DNA from: Prolixibacteraceae bacterium
GTDB taxonomy: Bacteria > Bacteroidota > Bacteroidia > Bacteroidales > Prolixibacteraceae
Assembly (NCBI GenBank): GCA_021740385.1
Contig: JAIOZY010000015.1
Coordinates: 16,694 to 80,693 of the forward strand
DNA length: 64,000 nucleotides
Direction of reading: 5' to 3'
The notes below the pieces were generated by a model, which saw only the letters and a list, made by a program, of their open reading frames with translations, did not search any database and was not told where the DNA came from. Every line of letters starts with the position of its first letter. Position 1 is the stretch's first letter. Made by a program: the position numbers and the translations under genes. This document shows positions 1 to 9,276 of this stretch, one piece after another.

Positions 1-1394
1 GACGTAACCTGTGCGAAAGCGACGATATCGGTAATTACAAATGCCTGCAAACCGACATTATCAGGGCCGGCACCCACCTGGCCGACCAGCAGGTATTGAA
101 TGCAGCCTTTTTCTGCGATGCCTTGTTTAATGGAACAAATTCAATAGTATCAGGCATTTGGGATGGTTATTACATTGGCATTAACCGCGCCAACCTGATT
201 ATTGACGGTGTTGAAAATGTAGAAATTGGCACAAGTGATAAAGATGTGGCCAGGAAAAACAACGTACTGGGGCAGGCTTACTTTTTCAGGGCTTATTACC
301 ATTACAGTTTATTGAGCCGCTTCGACCGCATAGCACTTGTTACGGCTGCCAGTGTTAACCCGAACGACCCGGTTGAACTGGTTACAAAAGATGACGTAAT
401 GCCGGTTGTTATTGAAGACCTTGAAACAGCGGTTGATTTTCTTCCCGAAACAGCTGAAGTTAACAGCGTGGGCCGTGTTTCAAAAGGTGTTGCACGTCAT
501 TTGCTGGCAAAAATGTACCTCGAGGTTGAAGAGTGGGCAAAAGCTGCCGAAACAGCCGATGCAGTTATTAACGACCCTGCTTACAAGCTGCTCGACGACC
601 TTACAGCAATTTTCGCTATTGACAACCAGGAAAACAGCGAGTTGATTTTTTCATGGCAGTTTTCTCAAAACGATGCCAGCCACCCGCAACGTGTATCGCA
701 CCACTGGTACCCGCTTTACGATCGTGTAGTGGGTGTAGACCGCTCGTTTGAACAGGGCGCACGCCCGTGGTCACGTTTTCAGCCCAACGAATATTACTGG
801 AGCTTATTCAATAATAACGATAAAAGGCTGGAGGCATACCACCACCGGTGGTGGTTCTACGATTCGGAAACCGATGAACTTCCTTCAGGAAAACAAATTG
901 GTGATACGGTAAAAGTTGAAGATGGTTTTACCGTTTCCCTTGAAATGGAAATCGGAAGGGCCATTCAGCCCACAACCGCCAAGTACGACGAAAATTCCGA
1001 TCTGCTCGGTAAAGACGTGAACGAATCGAGCGGTTTCAGAAACATCATAGTTTACCGCCTGGCAGAAACATACGTGGTTGCCGCCGAAGGTTACATGCGC
1101 TCGAACAATAACGGCAAAGCACTCGAACGCCTGAACGCCCTGAGAAAAAGGGCCGGCGTTGCCGATCTGACATCAATCGATCAAAATATATTACTGGAAG
1201 AACATGCCCGTGAACTGGGTCACGAAGGCCACCGTTTCGATATGCTAAAACGACTGGGTATTTTGCACAGCCAAATTCAGGCAAATAGCCCCGATGTGGC
1301 CGAATACATGGAACCATACCATGTAAGCTGGCCAATTCCACGAACGTTTATCGATTTAACCAGAGTTGAGCAAAACGAAGGTTATAACGAATAA
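1..1394 (+). CDS. SusD/RagB-family glycan-binding lipoprotein, 5' end cut off
   Basis: The reading frame is open from base 3 with no start in view, so the N-terminus and lipoprotein signal lie left of the window; about 463 residues are visible. SusD proteins are outer-membrane lipoproteins that bind glycans and cap a SusC TonB-dependent transporter. The C-terminal part is typical: RLAETYVVAAEG, then a helix ending in RLNALRKRAG, then a glutamate-rich stretch ending HEGHRFDMLKRLG. These match the RYAE, LN-x-VR-x-RAG and ELAFEG-x-R motifs of the family. The missing upstream neighbour is expected to be a susC gene (inference). A GH115 and a GH9 glycosidase follow on the same strand, so this is probably the binding protein of a plant-polysaccharide utilisation locus. 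Confidence 0.93.
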   Translation, partial: RNLCESDDIGNYKCLQTDIIRAGTHLADQQVLNAAFFCDALFNGTNSIVSGIWDGYYIGINRANLIIDGVENVEIGTSDKDVARKNNVLGQAYFFRAYYHYSLLSRFDRIALVTAASVNPNDPVELVTKDDVMPVVIEDLETAVDFLPETAEVNSVGRVSKGVARHLLAKMYLEVEEWAKAAETADAVINDPAYKLLDDLTAIFAIDNQENSELIFSWQFSQNDASHPQRVSHHWYPLYDRVVGVDRSFEQGARPWSRFQPNEYYWSLFNNNDKRLEAYHHRWWFYDSETDELPSGKQIGDTVKVEDGFTVSLEMEIGRAIQPTTAKYDENSDLLGKDVNESSGFRNIIVYRLAETYVVAAEGYMRSNNNGKALERLNALRKRAGVADLTSIDQNILLEEHARELGHEGHRFDMLKRLGILHSQIQANSPDVAEYMEPYHVSWPIPRTFIDLTRVEQNEGYNE

Positions 1395-1418
1395 GTAGTT
1401 AGGTTTTTAGAAGTGTTG

Positions 1419-1445
1419 AGGGCTGCCGCAAGGCAGCCTTCTTCA
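1419..1445 (+). terminator. Probable terminator after the SusD gene
   Basis: A nine-pair stem, AGGGCTGCC and GGCAGCCTT with one G-T pair, closes a GCAA tetraloop 24 bases after the stop codon. It is followed by a pyrimidine run, TTCTTCATTT, rather than a pure T-tract, so strength is uncertain. The GH115 gene downstream therefore probably has its own promoter or is reached by read-through. Confidence 0.55.
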
Positions 1446-1637
1446 TTTAACAGCAAAAGTGAATTTTTTTGTAAACGGGTTACGCTTCTTTTTTTTATAA
1501 ACAGAAGCAGATTCTTACCTAAAATTTGTATCTTGGATTATGTTCCTCTCAGTGTTCTAACACGAATAACATGTTCTTTAGGCAATTCATTGAGCTTGCC
1601 TTATTTTAATTGTAATTGTTTAACCTTATATCAGTTA

Positions 1638-4520
1638 ATGATGAAACGAATTGTAGTTTTTTCCGCCATTTTTCTCATGGGCTTTGCAGCAATGAAACCC
1701 GGGAATGCAAACCCGCTCGCAGAAAGTTATATTTCTGACCGGGGTAAAAGCGCCGATTTCTTCTTAATTGCCGATGGCATACCGGCACCAATCGTCATCA
1801 GTGCTTTCGATTACCCAGGCGTTATAAGGGTAGCAAAATATTTTCAAGCCGACTTGCTAAAGGTTTCAGGTACCGAACCCAAACTTTTACTCGATGCCAT
1901 GCCACAGGCACAACAGGTAATCATTGCAGGTACAATAGGCAAGAGCCCGCTTATTGATAAACTGGTTGAAGACGGGAAGATTGATGTGGCCGAAATTGAG
2001 GGGAAATGGGAAAATTCCCTGATCGAAGTAATTGAAAACCCGGCCCCAAACATCGCAAAAGCCTTGGTTATTGCCGGAAGCGATAAGCGCGGCACCATAT
2101 ACGGTTTGTTCGATTTGTCGGAAAAAATGGGTGTATCGCCCTGGTACTGGTGGGCCGATGTACCAATTGAAGAGGAAAAAAACCTGTATGTAAAAAAAGG
2201 GCGCTACAACCTTGGCGGACCGAAAGTAAAATACAGGGGAATATTTTTAAACGACGAAGAACCCTGCCTGGGCCGCTGGGCCGTTGAAAACTACGGGGGT
2301 TTTAACCACCTGTTTTACGAAAAAGTTTTTGAACTAATACTTCGCTTAAAAGGAAATTACATTTGGCCGGCCATGTGGTGGGCAAGCTTCAATGCCGACG
2401 ATCCGGCAAACACTGCCCTTGCTCACGAACTGGGCATTGTTATGGGAACCTCGCACCACGAACCCATGGACCGTGCCCATGCCGAATGGAAAGCCAAAAA
2501 GGACAAAGGGGCGTGGAATTACGAAACCAACGCCGAAGAACTGCGCGAATTCTGGCGCGAGGGCATCGAACGCATTGGCAACCGCGAAGTAATCGTGAAC
2601 ATGGGCATGCGCGGCGATGGCGATATGGCCATGAGCGAGGAAACCAACATTGCCCTGCTGGAAAAAATTGTGAAAGACCAGCGTAAAACCATTGCCGAAG
2701 TTACCGGAAAACCCGTTGAAGAAACTCCTCAGATGTGGGCACTTTATAAGGAAGTACAGGATTATTACGACAAAGGCATGCGCGTGCCCGACGATATTAC
2801 ACTGTTGCTGTGTGACGACAACTGGGGCAACATACGCAAATTACCAAAACCGGGAACCGATTACCGTTCGGGCGGATACGGCATTTATTACCATTTCGAC
2901 TACGTGGGCGGGCCCCGTAATTACAAATGGGTCAACACTGTTTCGGTACCACGCGTTTGGGAACAAATGAACCTGGCATACGAACACGGCGTAAAAGAGT
3001 TGTGGCTGGTGAATGTTGGCGACCTCAAACCCATGGAGTTCCCCATCTCCTTTTTCCTCGATTATGCCTGGAACCCCGAGGCAATTCCGGCCGAAAAACT
3101 GCCCGATTATACACTTGCCTGGGTAAAACAGCAATTTAACGATCAGTATACCAAGGACATTGCACGACTCCTTAACACCTATACAAAATTCAACAGCCGG
3201 CGCAAACCCGAACTCCTTGAGCCCGGCACTTACAGCCTGGTAAACTACAACGAAGCCGAAAGGGTTGTTAACGCTTACAAAGAACTGGCCGATGAGGCAC
3301 AAAAAATTCCCCGCCGGTTCACGTTCGATTCCGATTATGCCGATGCCTATTACCAGTTAATACAACACCCCATTGAAGCCTGTGCAAACCTGAACGAATT
3401 GTATTACCTCGTTGCTCAAAACCGCTTGTATGCCGAACAGGAACGGGCCATTACCAATGAAATTGCTGACGATGCCCGTGAACTTTTCGAAAAAGATGCC
3501 GAAATTACCAAATATTACCACACCGAGCTTTCGGATGGCAAATGGAACAACATGATGAACCAAACACACATTGGTTATACCTACTGGCAGCAACCCCCTA
3601 AAAATTCAATGCCCGATGTTGAAGTCATCCAGGTCCGGTCGGGCGAAGCACTTGGTGTTATGGTTGAAGGGTGCCGTGAATCGTGGCCAACCGACGATGT
3701 TGAGCTCAGCCTTCCGGTATTCGACCCCGTTAACGACCAAACGTTTTACATCGAGCTTTTTAACAGGGGAGATAAACGCAGCTCTTACGAAATATCGGCA
3801 CCGTGCGACTGGATTAATATCTCAAGCACGAAAGGCCGTATTCGAGACATCGAAAGGGTGAACATAAACATAACCTGGCGCAAAGCCCCCGATGGAGACC
3901 AACGGGTGCCGCTAACCATCACAGGCCCCGAAAACGATACGGTTGCCGTTTATGTTGAAATACTAAATCCCGGCGATGATGTTGTAAAAAATGCCAAAGG
4001 ATTTGTCGAAAACCAGGGTTGCGTGGCCATTGAAGCACCCAATTTTTCAACCAATATTGAGGGCACTTCGGCGAAATGGGAATTGATACCGGGACTTGGA
4101 CGCACAATGAGCGCAATGCACCCCGTGCCGGTTTATTCGGCACCACAAACACCCGGTGAAGGTTGCCCTGTGCTTGAATACGACTTCTTCACCTTCCAGA
4201 CCGGCGATTACACAGTGAGCCTTACACTTTCACCAACCCTTAACATTTACAACGACGAAGGACTCGAAGTGGCCGTTTCGGTCGACGAAGAAGAACCGGT
4301 AATCCTGAACATGCATAGTGATTTTTCGTTTCACGACTGGGAAGAAGCTGTGCGTACCAATTCCATCGTGTTAAAATCGGATCATACGCTTACACAGTTC
4401 GGGAACCATAAACTGCGGGTATGGATGGTCGATCCCGGCGTGGTACTCGAACGAATAACCATTTGCACCGGTGAACCGAAATATTCATACCTTGGCCCAC
4501 CGGAAAGTAAGCAGGAATAG
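1638..4520 (+). CDS. GH115 family glycoside hydrolase (xylan alpha-1,2-glucuronidase), secreted
   Basis: GH115 enzymes remove (4-O-methyl)-glucuronic acid from glucuronoxylan, including internal side chains. The 960-residue protein has the family's usual size. It starts with a signal peptide (MMKRIVVFSAIFLMGFAAM) and has an N-terminal alpha/beta domain. The conserved core contains SPWYWWADV, KYRGIFLNDE, NYIWPAMWW and the GTSHHEPM segment typical of GH115 barrels. A long C-terminal portion after about residue 640 probably forms accessory beta domains. I chose the ATG at 1638, which gives a clean signal peptide; the frame stays open upstream to 1413 but that extension looks like leader DNA. It lies between a SusD and a GH9 gene, consistent with xylan-type substrates. 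Regulation is not evident from the sequence. Confidence 0.93.
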   Translation: MMKRIVVFSAIFLMGFAAMKPGNANPLAESYISDRGKSADFFLIADGIPAPIVISAFDYPGVIRVAKYFQADLLKVSGTEPKLLLDAMPQAQQVIIAGTIGKSPLIDKLVEDGKIDVAEIEGKWENSLIEVIENPAPNIAKALVIAGSDKRGTIYGLFDLSEKMGVSPWYWWADVPIEEEKNLYVKKGRYNLGGPKVKYRGIFLNDEEPCLGRWAVENYGGFNHLFYEKVFELILRLKGNYIWPAMWWASFNADDPANTALAHELGIVMGTSHHEPMDRAHAEWKAKKDKGAWNYETNAEELREFWREGIERIGNREVIVNMGMRGDGDMAMSEETNIALLEKIVKDQRKTIAEVTGKPVEETPQMWALYKEVQDYYDKGMRVPDDITLLLCDDNWGNIRKLPKPGTDYRSGGYGIYYHFDYVGGPRNYKWVNTVSVPRVWEQMNLAYEHGVKELWLVNVGDLKPMEFPISFFLDYAWNPEAIPAEKLPDYTLAWVKQQFNDQYTKDIARLLNTYTKFNSRRKPELLEPGTYSLVNYNEAERVVNAYKELADEAQKIPRRFTFDSDYADAYYQLIQHPIEACANLNELYYLVAQNRLYAEQERAITNEIADDARELFEKDAEITKYYHTELSDGKWNNMMNQTHIGYTYWQQPPKNSMPDVEVIQVRSGEALGVMVEGCRESWPTDDVELSLPVFDPVNDQTFYIELFNRGDKRSSYEISAPCDWINISSTKGRIRDIERVNINITWRKAPDGDQRVPLTITGPENDTVAVYVEILNPGDDVVKNAKGFVENQGCVAIEAPNFSTNIEGTSAKWELIPGLGRTMSAMHPVPVYSAPQTPGEGCPVLEYDFFTFQTGDYTVSLTLSPTLNIYNDEGLEVAVSVDEEEPVILNMHSDFSFHDWEEAVRTNSIVLKSDHTLTQFGNHKLRVWMVDPGVVLERITICTGEPKYSYLGPPESKQE

Positions 4521-4640
4521 TTAAGACAACATCCCCCGGCTTTTTTTTTGTTCCACCCCCCTTTTTTAGTTTTTCCCCACTTTGCAAAAGAACCTGTAAC
4601 GATGAATGAGGAGAGTATGTGTATTTTTTTTACTAATAAA

Positions 4641-7127
4641 ATGAAAATGAAACGAGAAAAGCAGATTATTGGTTTTTTAGCAATTGTTTTTTTAATGCAA
4701 TTGTCGTTAACAACACATTCGCAAAAACCGGCGATAAACGAAAAGGAATATTACGAAACCCGGGGATTGAATGTGATCGTTTTCACCAATTGGTACAACG
4801 GGGCTTTCGGCGATGAAAAAATGAGCGGGATAGAAATAATCCACCACGAAACGCGCACAGCAACAAACGGTGATGTGCGGCTTGAACCAACACCCGAGCA
4901 ATGGGATCCGGTACCAACATTCAACGGGCGGGAAGTGGACCGTGAAAACGGGATTATTGAAGCCCGGTTATCATATCCCGGTTACGAATTCGATTACACC
5001 GTTAAAACCCGCGCTGCAAACGACGGTTTACTGGTAAGCGTTACCATTGACAAACCCCTGCCCGAAGAACTGGTTGGTAAGGCGGCTTTTCATATTGAAT
5101 TTTTACCGGCAGCTTATTTCGAAAAGGCATACCTGATGGACGGAAAACCCGGCACTTTCCCCCTCTACCCATCGGGCCCGATGACCTTGAACGATGCCGG
5201 CGAACCCGATCCGCTTCCCCTTGCCAGCGGCATGAAACTGGTTTTGGCGCCTGAAGATACCCTGCGCAGGGTAACGGTTGAATCACTGTCGGGCAAATTG
5301 TGGTTGTACGACGGCCGCAATAAAGCCCAAAACGGCTGGTTGGTACTTCGGACACTCATCCCCGAAAACAAAACAGGCAAAGTAGTAGAATGGAAAATTA
5401 CCGCCAATACGGTTGAAAACTGGGTACGCAAACCGGTAATTGCCCATTCGCAACTGGGCTACCACCCCGATCAGCCCAAAAAAGCCATCGTTGAACTCGA
5501 TAAAAACGATACCGCGGATAAAACAGCACAACTGATACGTATTTCGGAAAATGGCCAAACAAAAGTGGTTAAATCGGCACCACTCGATAACTGGGGCGGC
5601 TATTTACGCTATCATTATAAAACATTCAATTTTTCCGAAGTGAAGGAGGAAGGGGTATATTGCATTCGGGTTAATGATGTTCAAACAGCCCCTTTCTGCA
5701 TTGCTGCCGACGTATACGATAATGTATGGCAACCGGCACTCGATGTTTTCATGGCCGTGCAAATGGACCACATGCTCGTAAACGAGGCGTACCGTATCTG
5801 GCACGGCAAATCGCACATGGACGATGCCCTGCAGGCACCGGTAAACCATACCCACTTCGATATGTATGCACAGGGGCCAACAACCGACACACCTTACGAA
5901 CCCGGCGAACACATTCCCGGCCTCAATATTGGCGGCTGGTTCGATGCCGGCGATTTCGACATTCGCACCCAAACCCAGTACCACACCGTGATGCAAATGG
6001 TTCATGCCTGGGAAGACTTTAACATCGAAAGCGATGAAACCCTTATTGACCAGGAACGGCGCTATGTGGATATTCATTATCCCGACGGGAAACCCGACCT
6101 GTTGCAGCAAATTGAACACGGCACACTGGGTTTAATTGCCCAACACCGTGCCTGCGGACATGCCATACCGGGAATTATTGCCCCCGACATTTCGCAATAC
6201 ACCCACCTGGGCGATGCAGGCAGTAAAACCGACAACCTGGTGTACAACCCTTCGTTAAGCGAGCTGGATAACAACGGTTTTGAAAGCGGCATTTTTGACG
6301 ACCGCTGGGCGTTTACCAGCCGGTCGACAGCTTTGAACTACGGATCGGCAGCGGGATTGGCCGCGGCCGCAAGGGCTTTAAAAGGATACAATGATGAGCT
6401 TGCGGCTGAATGCATAGAAACAGCCCAAAAAGTATGGGACGAAGAACATGCCAAAGAACCCGATATTTTCAGGGTGGGGAATACCACCGGCGGAAATCTT
6501 TTATCGGAAGAACTTACAGCAGCCGTTGAATTGCTTGCAACAACCGGAGAAGCAAAATATGCCAACAGAATTGAAGAGATATTTAACAGCCCCGATACGC
6601 GCTTCATGTTCATGTCGACCCTGTTTGTAAGGGCCATACCAAACATGCCCGGGGGATTTAAAAGCAAGGTAAAGGAAAAGCTTGCCGAAATGTTGGAACG
6701 CATGAAACAATTTGGTACCGATAACCCTTTTGGCGTACCCATAACCCGCGGTGGCTGGGCCGGAGGGGGCACTGCCATGAACCACGGCATTTCGCACTAC
6801 CTTTACCATAAGGCCTTCCCCGATTTGGTACCTATTGATGCGGTTTTTGACGGCTTGAATTACATTTTGGGCTGCCACCCGGGTTCCGATATTTCGTTTG
6901 TTTCGGGTGTTGGAACCGTTTCAAAAAAAGTGGCTTACGGGAATAACCGGGCCGATTATTCCTTCATTGCCGGGGGCGTAGTGCCGGGTGTGATAATACT
7001 TCCACCCGATTTTCCCGAAAACAAGGAAGACTGGCCATTCCTTTGGGGCGAAAACGAATATGTAATACCCATGTCGGTGAATTATATGTACCTGGTGCAT
7101 GCCGTGAAAGATATTTTGGGAAGATAA
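4641..7127 (+). CDS. GH9 family glycoside hydrolase with N-terminal Ig-like domain, secreted
   Basis: The 828-residue product begins with MKMKREKQIIGFLAIVFLM, a signal peptide ending near SQ. A beta-rich N-terminal region of about 270 residues of unknown role precedes an Ig-like CelD_N-type domain (AHSQLGYHPDQPKKA onward, to about residue 365) and a GH9 alpha/alpha barrel. GGWFDAGDFDIRTQ carries the DAGD motif whose aspartates activate water in GH9. WGENEYVIPMSVNY near the C-terminus fits the region carrying the general acid. GH9 enzymes are mostly endo-beta-1,4-glucanases, but the Bacteroidota branch includes enzymes on other beta-glucans, so the substrate is open. I chose the ATG at 4641; an in-frame ATG at 4602 would add 13 residues that spoil the signal peptide. 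It follows the GH115 gene by 120 bases. Confidence 0.88.
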   Translation: MKMKREKQIIGFLAIVFLMQLSLTTHSQKPAINEKEYYETRGLNVIVFTNWYNGAFGDEKMSGIEIIHHETRTATNGDVRLEPTPEQWDPVPTFNGREVDRENGIIEARLSYPGYEFDYTVKTRAANDGLLVSVTIDKPLPEELVGKAAFHIEFLPAAYFEKAYLMDGKPGTFPLYPSGPMTLNDAGEPDPLPLASGMKLVLAPEDTLRRVTVESLSGKLWLYDGRNKAQNGWLVLRTLIPENKTGKVVEWKITANTVENWVRKPVIAHSQLGYHPDQPKKAIVELDKNDTADKTAQLIRISENGQTKVVKSAPLDNWGGYLRYHYKTFNFSEVKEEGVYCIRVNDVQTAPFCIAADVYDNVWQPALDVFMAVQMDHMLVNEAYRIWHGKSHMDDALQAPVNHTHFDMYAQGPTTDTPYEPGEHIPGLNIGGWFDAGDFDIRTQTQYHTVMQMVHAWEDFNIESDETLIDQERRYVDIHYPDGKPDLLQQIEHGTLGLIAQHRACGHAIPGIIAPDISQYTHLGDAGSKTDNLVYNPSLSELDNNGFESGIFDDRWAFTSRSTALNYGSAAGLAAAARALKGYNDELAAECIETAQKVWDEEHAKEPDIFRVGNTTGGNLLSEELTAAVELLATTGEAKYANRIEEIFNSPDTRFMFMSTLFVRAIPNMPGGFKSKVKEKLAEMLERMKQFGTDNPFGVPITRGGWAGGGTAMNHGISHYLYHKAFPDLVPIDAVFDGLNYILGCHPGSDISFVSGVGTVSKKVAYGNNRADYSFIAGGVVPGVIILPPDFPENKEDWPFLWGENEYVIPMSVNYMYLVHAVKDILGR

Positions 7128-7251
7128 CCCATAAATTAGTAACTTTTTTCATGGGTGTAAATATTTATTCGGGCATAAACTTCGTTCTAATTGAGTAACT
7201 AAGCAGACTATTTCTTATTTTTAAACCCTGCAAGAATAAACATACATTGAC

Positions 7252-8700
7252 ATGAACCTGTTTAAACGAATGAAGCCCACGGCTTTAATTGAAAAAGAGC
7301 GAAAAAAGATCCGCGACGATTATAAAATCTATTGTTCGGTTGAGAATTCCGAAAAACTGAAGGAATTTTTTACTCTTCAGGAACGGGTGGAATCCATCCC
7401 TTTTGTCGAGAAAAAAAAGGAAATTGAATCGTTGCGTTTTAAAGGTTCACCCGAGGAACAATTGCTGAAAAAGTATGCGAAGCTTCAGAAAAACAAAAAA
7501 CTGACTCGCTACCTCGAAACGCTTGATTCGGCCGAGCTGTCCCGCTTTAAGGAAATTGAAGCAAAAGAAATCCCCATCCGCTTTAAGGAATTGGAGCACT
7601 ATGTGAAAGGCGGGGAGTTTAAGAGCGACCGCAAGGTGTTTAAACAAGAACAAAAGAGAACCAAAAACGATGCTCAAAAGTGGGAAGATACACCGGAGTT
7701 TAAAAAATTTGAAGAATATCAAAAATTGAAAGATTCGGCCGATGTCCGGTTTTATTTTCGTTTCCTGAAATCGGCAGCATATAAAAATTTTTTAAAGGTA
7801 AGCGGCTCGTCATTGCTTAATCAATTCGAAGACATCAATGAAGAAATTTCTACCGATAAGTTTAAGGAGAGAAAAGCCTACCTTGAAGATGAAAAACGGT
7901 ATGAAAAAACCGATGACTATAAACTTTTAAGCCGTTTCAGGGAGCTCGATGCCGACCCTGAAATAAAACTGTACCTTAAATACAACGATACGGATGCTTT
8001 CCGCTTTTTCAGAAAATGGGAACCCGCTTTTTCCGATGAGTTTGATAACCCGATTGATAAAAAAACTTGGTCGTTTGTAACACCGCTTGCCCAAAAAGGC
8101 CCCGGGAAAAACTATTCGGTTGGCAAACAGTTACAGTACTACAACCTGTCCGATAATTTTTCAATCGAAAACAGCATTCTTACACTGCAAACCCAGGCCG
8201 AAAAGATTGAAGGAATATACTGGGACAACCAATATGGATTCATCGTCAGGGATTTTGCTTATGCCTCGGGGGTGATGCATAACCTTGGAAGTTTCAAACA
8301 AATGTACGGGCATTTTGAGCTTAAGATTAAAGCTTCCAGAGTGAAAGGGGTTGTGAGTTCGGTCTCATTGGTCGACGAAGAAGAAGAATTTGCCATCAGG
8401 TTGTTTACGCGCGACGGGCAAAAAACTTTTGGCGGATTGGTATATGCCGAACAGGACCGCAAAATTTTTAAGCCCATCCGGCTGAAAGTACCTTCGAGCG
8501 GGTATGTAATTGTTCAGATAAACTGGTCATCCGAACGCATATCGTGGAAGGTTAACTGCAAAAATATGGGAAGTATTTACGAGAAAATCCCGCTTGTAAA
8601 GCTTGGTTTAAGAATTGAATCGGAAGTATTGAAGGATACAACCAACCTGCCCCACCGTACCGATATTGACTGGATCAGGTGTTTCAAAGCACGTTCGTAA
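7252..8700 (+). CDS. GH16/LamG-like jelly-roll protein with N-terminal helical repeats, apparently cytoplasmic
   Basis: The 482-residue protein has no signal peptide or membrane segment. Residues 1-255 are highly charged and helical, with repeated units that alternate phrases such as FKKFEEYQKLKDSADVRFY, LLSRFRELDADPEIKLYLK and LLKKYAKLQKNKKLTRYL. Residues 258-480 resemble a GH16/concanavalin-type fold: FSDEFDNPIDKKTWSF is the classical entry strand, and YASGVMHNLGSFKQMYGHFELKIKA matches the GH16 stretch before the active site. The expected E-x-D-x-x-E catalytic motif is not clear; VDEEEEFAIRL stands in its place. It is therefore probably a binding protein or a divergent enzyme rather than a standard laminarinase. 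A PAS-domain gene follows by 14 bases. Function not recognised. Confidence 0.7.
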   Translation: MNLFKRMKPTALIEKERKKIRDDYKIYCSVENSEKLKEFFTLQERVESIPFVEKKKEIESLRFKGSPEEQLLKKYAKLQKNKKLTRYLETLDSAELSRFKEIEAKEIPIRFKELEHYVKGGEFKSDRKVFKQEQKRTKNDAQKWEDTPEFKKFEEYQKLKDSADVRFYFRFLKSAAYKNFLKVSGSSLLNQFEDINEEISTDKFKERKAYLEDEKRYEKTDDYKLLSRFRELDADPEIKLYLKYNDTDAFRFFRKWEPAFSDEFDNPIDKKTWSFVTPLAQKGPGKNYSVGKQLQYYNLSDNFSIENSILTLQTQAEKIEGIYWDNQYGFIVRDFAYASGVMHNLGSFKQMYGHFELKIKASRVKGVVSSVSLVDEEEEFAIRLFTRDGQKTFGGLVYAEQDRKIFKPIRLKVPSSGYVIVQINWSSERISWKVNCKNMGSIYEKIPLVKLGLRIESEVLKDTTNLPHRTDIDWIRCFKARS

Positions 8701-8714
8701 ATCAATTTTCCCTT

Positions 8715-9077
8715 ATGGCCGTTTTCAGAACGAATATTATTGACGCCCGGGCCTGGGCCGACAGCATGGACGTAATGATTACCGTGTGTGACATGAACGG
8801 GACCATTGTTTACATGAACAAGGCTGCTGTTATGGGTTTTCATAAATATGGCGGGAATAACCTGATCGGGAAATCAATTTTCGACTGCCATAACCCCGAC
8901 TCGGTTGCAAAAATTAAAGAAATGCTGCAAAACCCCGAAAGCAATACCTACACCATTGTGAAAAACGGCGAAAAAGAACTGATTCACCAGTTTCCCTGGA
9001 TGGAAGGCGCCGAGCACAAGGGTGTTATCGAGTTCTCGTTCAAAATCCCGGTCGATATGGAGAACAAAGTGCGATAG
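8715..9077 (+). CDS. Single-domain PAS protein
   Basis: This 120-residue protein consists of one PAS fold. ADSMDVMITVCDMNGTIVYMN is the typical PAS entry, followed by NLIGKSIFDCHNP and a C-terminal beta sheet (NTYTIVKNGEKELIHQFPW, then KGVIEFSFKIP). No kinase, cyclase, DNA-binding or methyl-accepting domain is attached, so it must act on a partner protein or as a small ligand sensor. The ATG at 8715 fits the domain start; the frame extends upstream to 8679 but that would overlap the preceding gene. The 14-base gap to the GH16-like gene suggests co-transcription. Ligand and partner are unknown. Confidence 0.75.
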   Translation: MAVFRTNIIDARAWADSMDVMITVCDMNGTIVYMNKAAVMGFHKYGGNNLIGKSIFDCHNPDSVAKIKEMLQNPESNTYTIVKNGEKELIHQFPWMEGAEHKGVIEFSFKIPVDMENKVR

Positions 9078-9276
9078 ATGCCTGGGGGAAGCACCACAAC
9101 CACTACATGAATAATAAATATTAGCGTTTTACTACAATTCCTTAATCGCTGTACATCCGCTATAGATACGGCGACACGCGGTACGCGATATTCTTTAGAA
9201 ATTGGATCAAACTTCTGAAAAGGCAATTCTAATCAGTTCTGTCTTCCCGGAAAAGCATAGAAACGATAAAAAGATA

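Noticed and set aside
1413..1637. Longer GH115 protein starting upstream
   Set aside because: The frame is open to 1413, but that stretch overlaps the probable terminator and puts 75 unrelated residues before a clear signal peptide.
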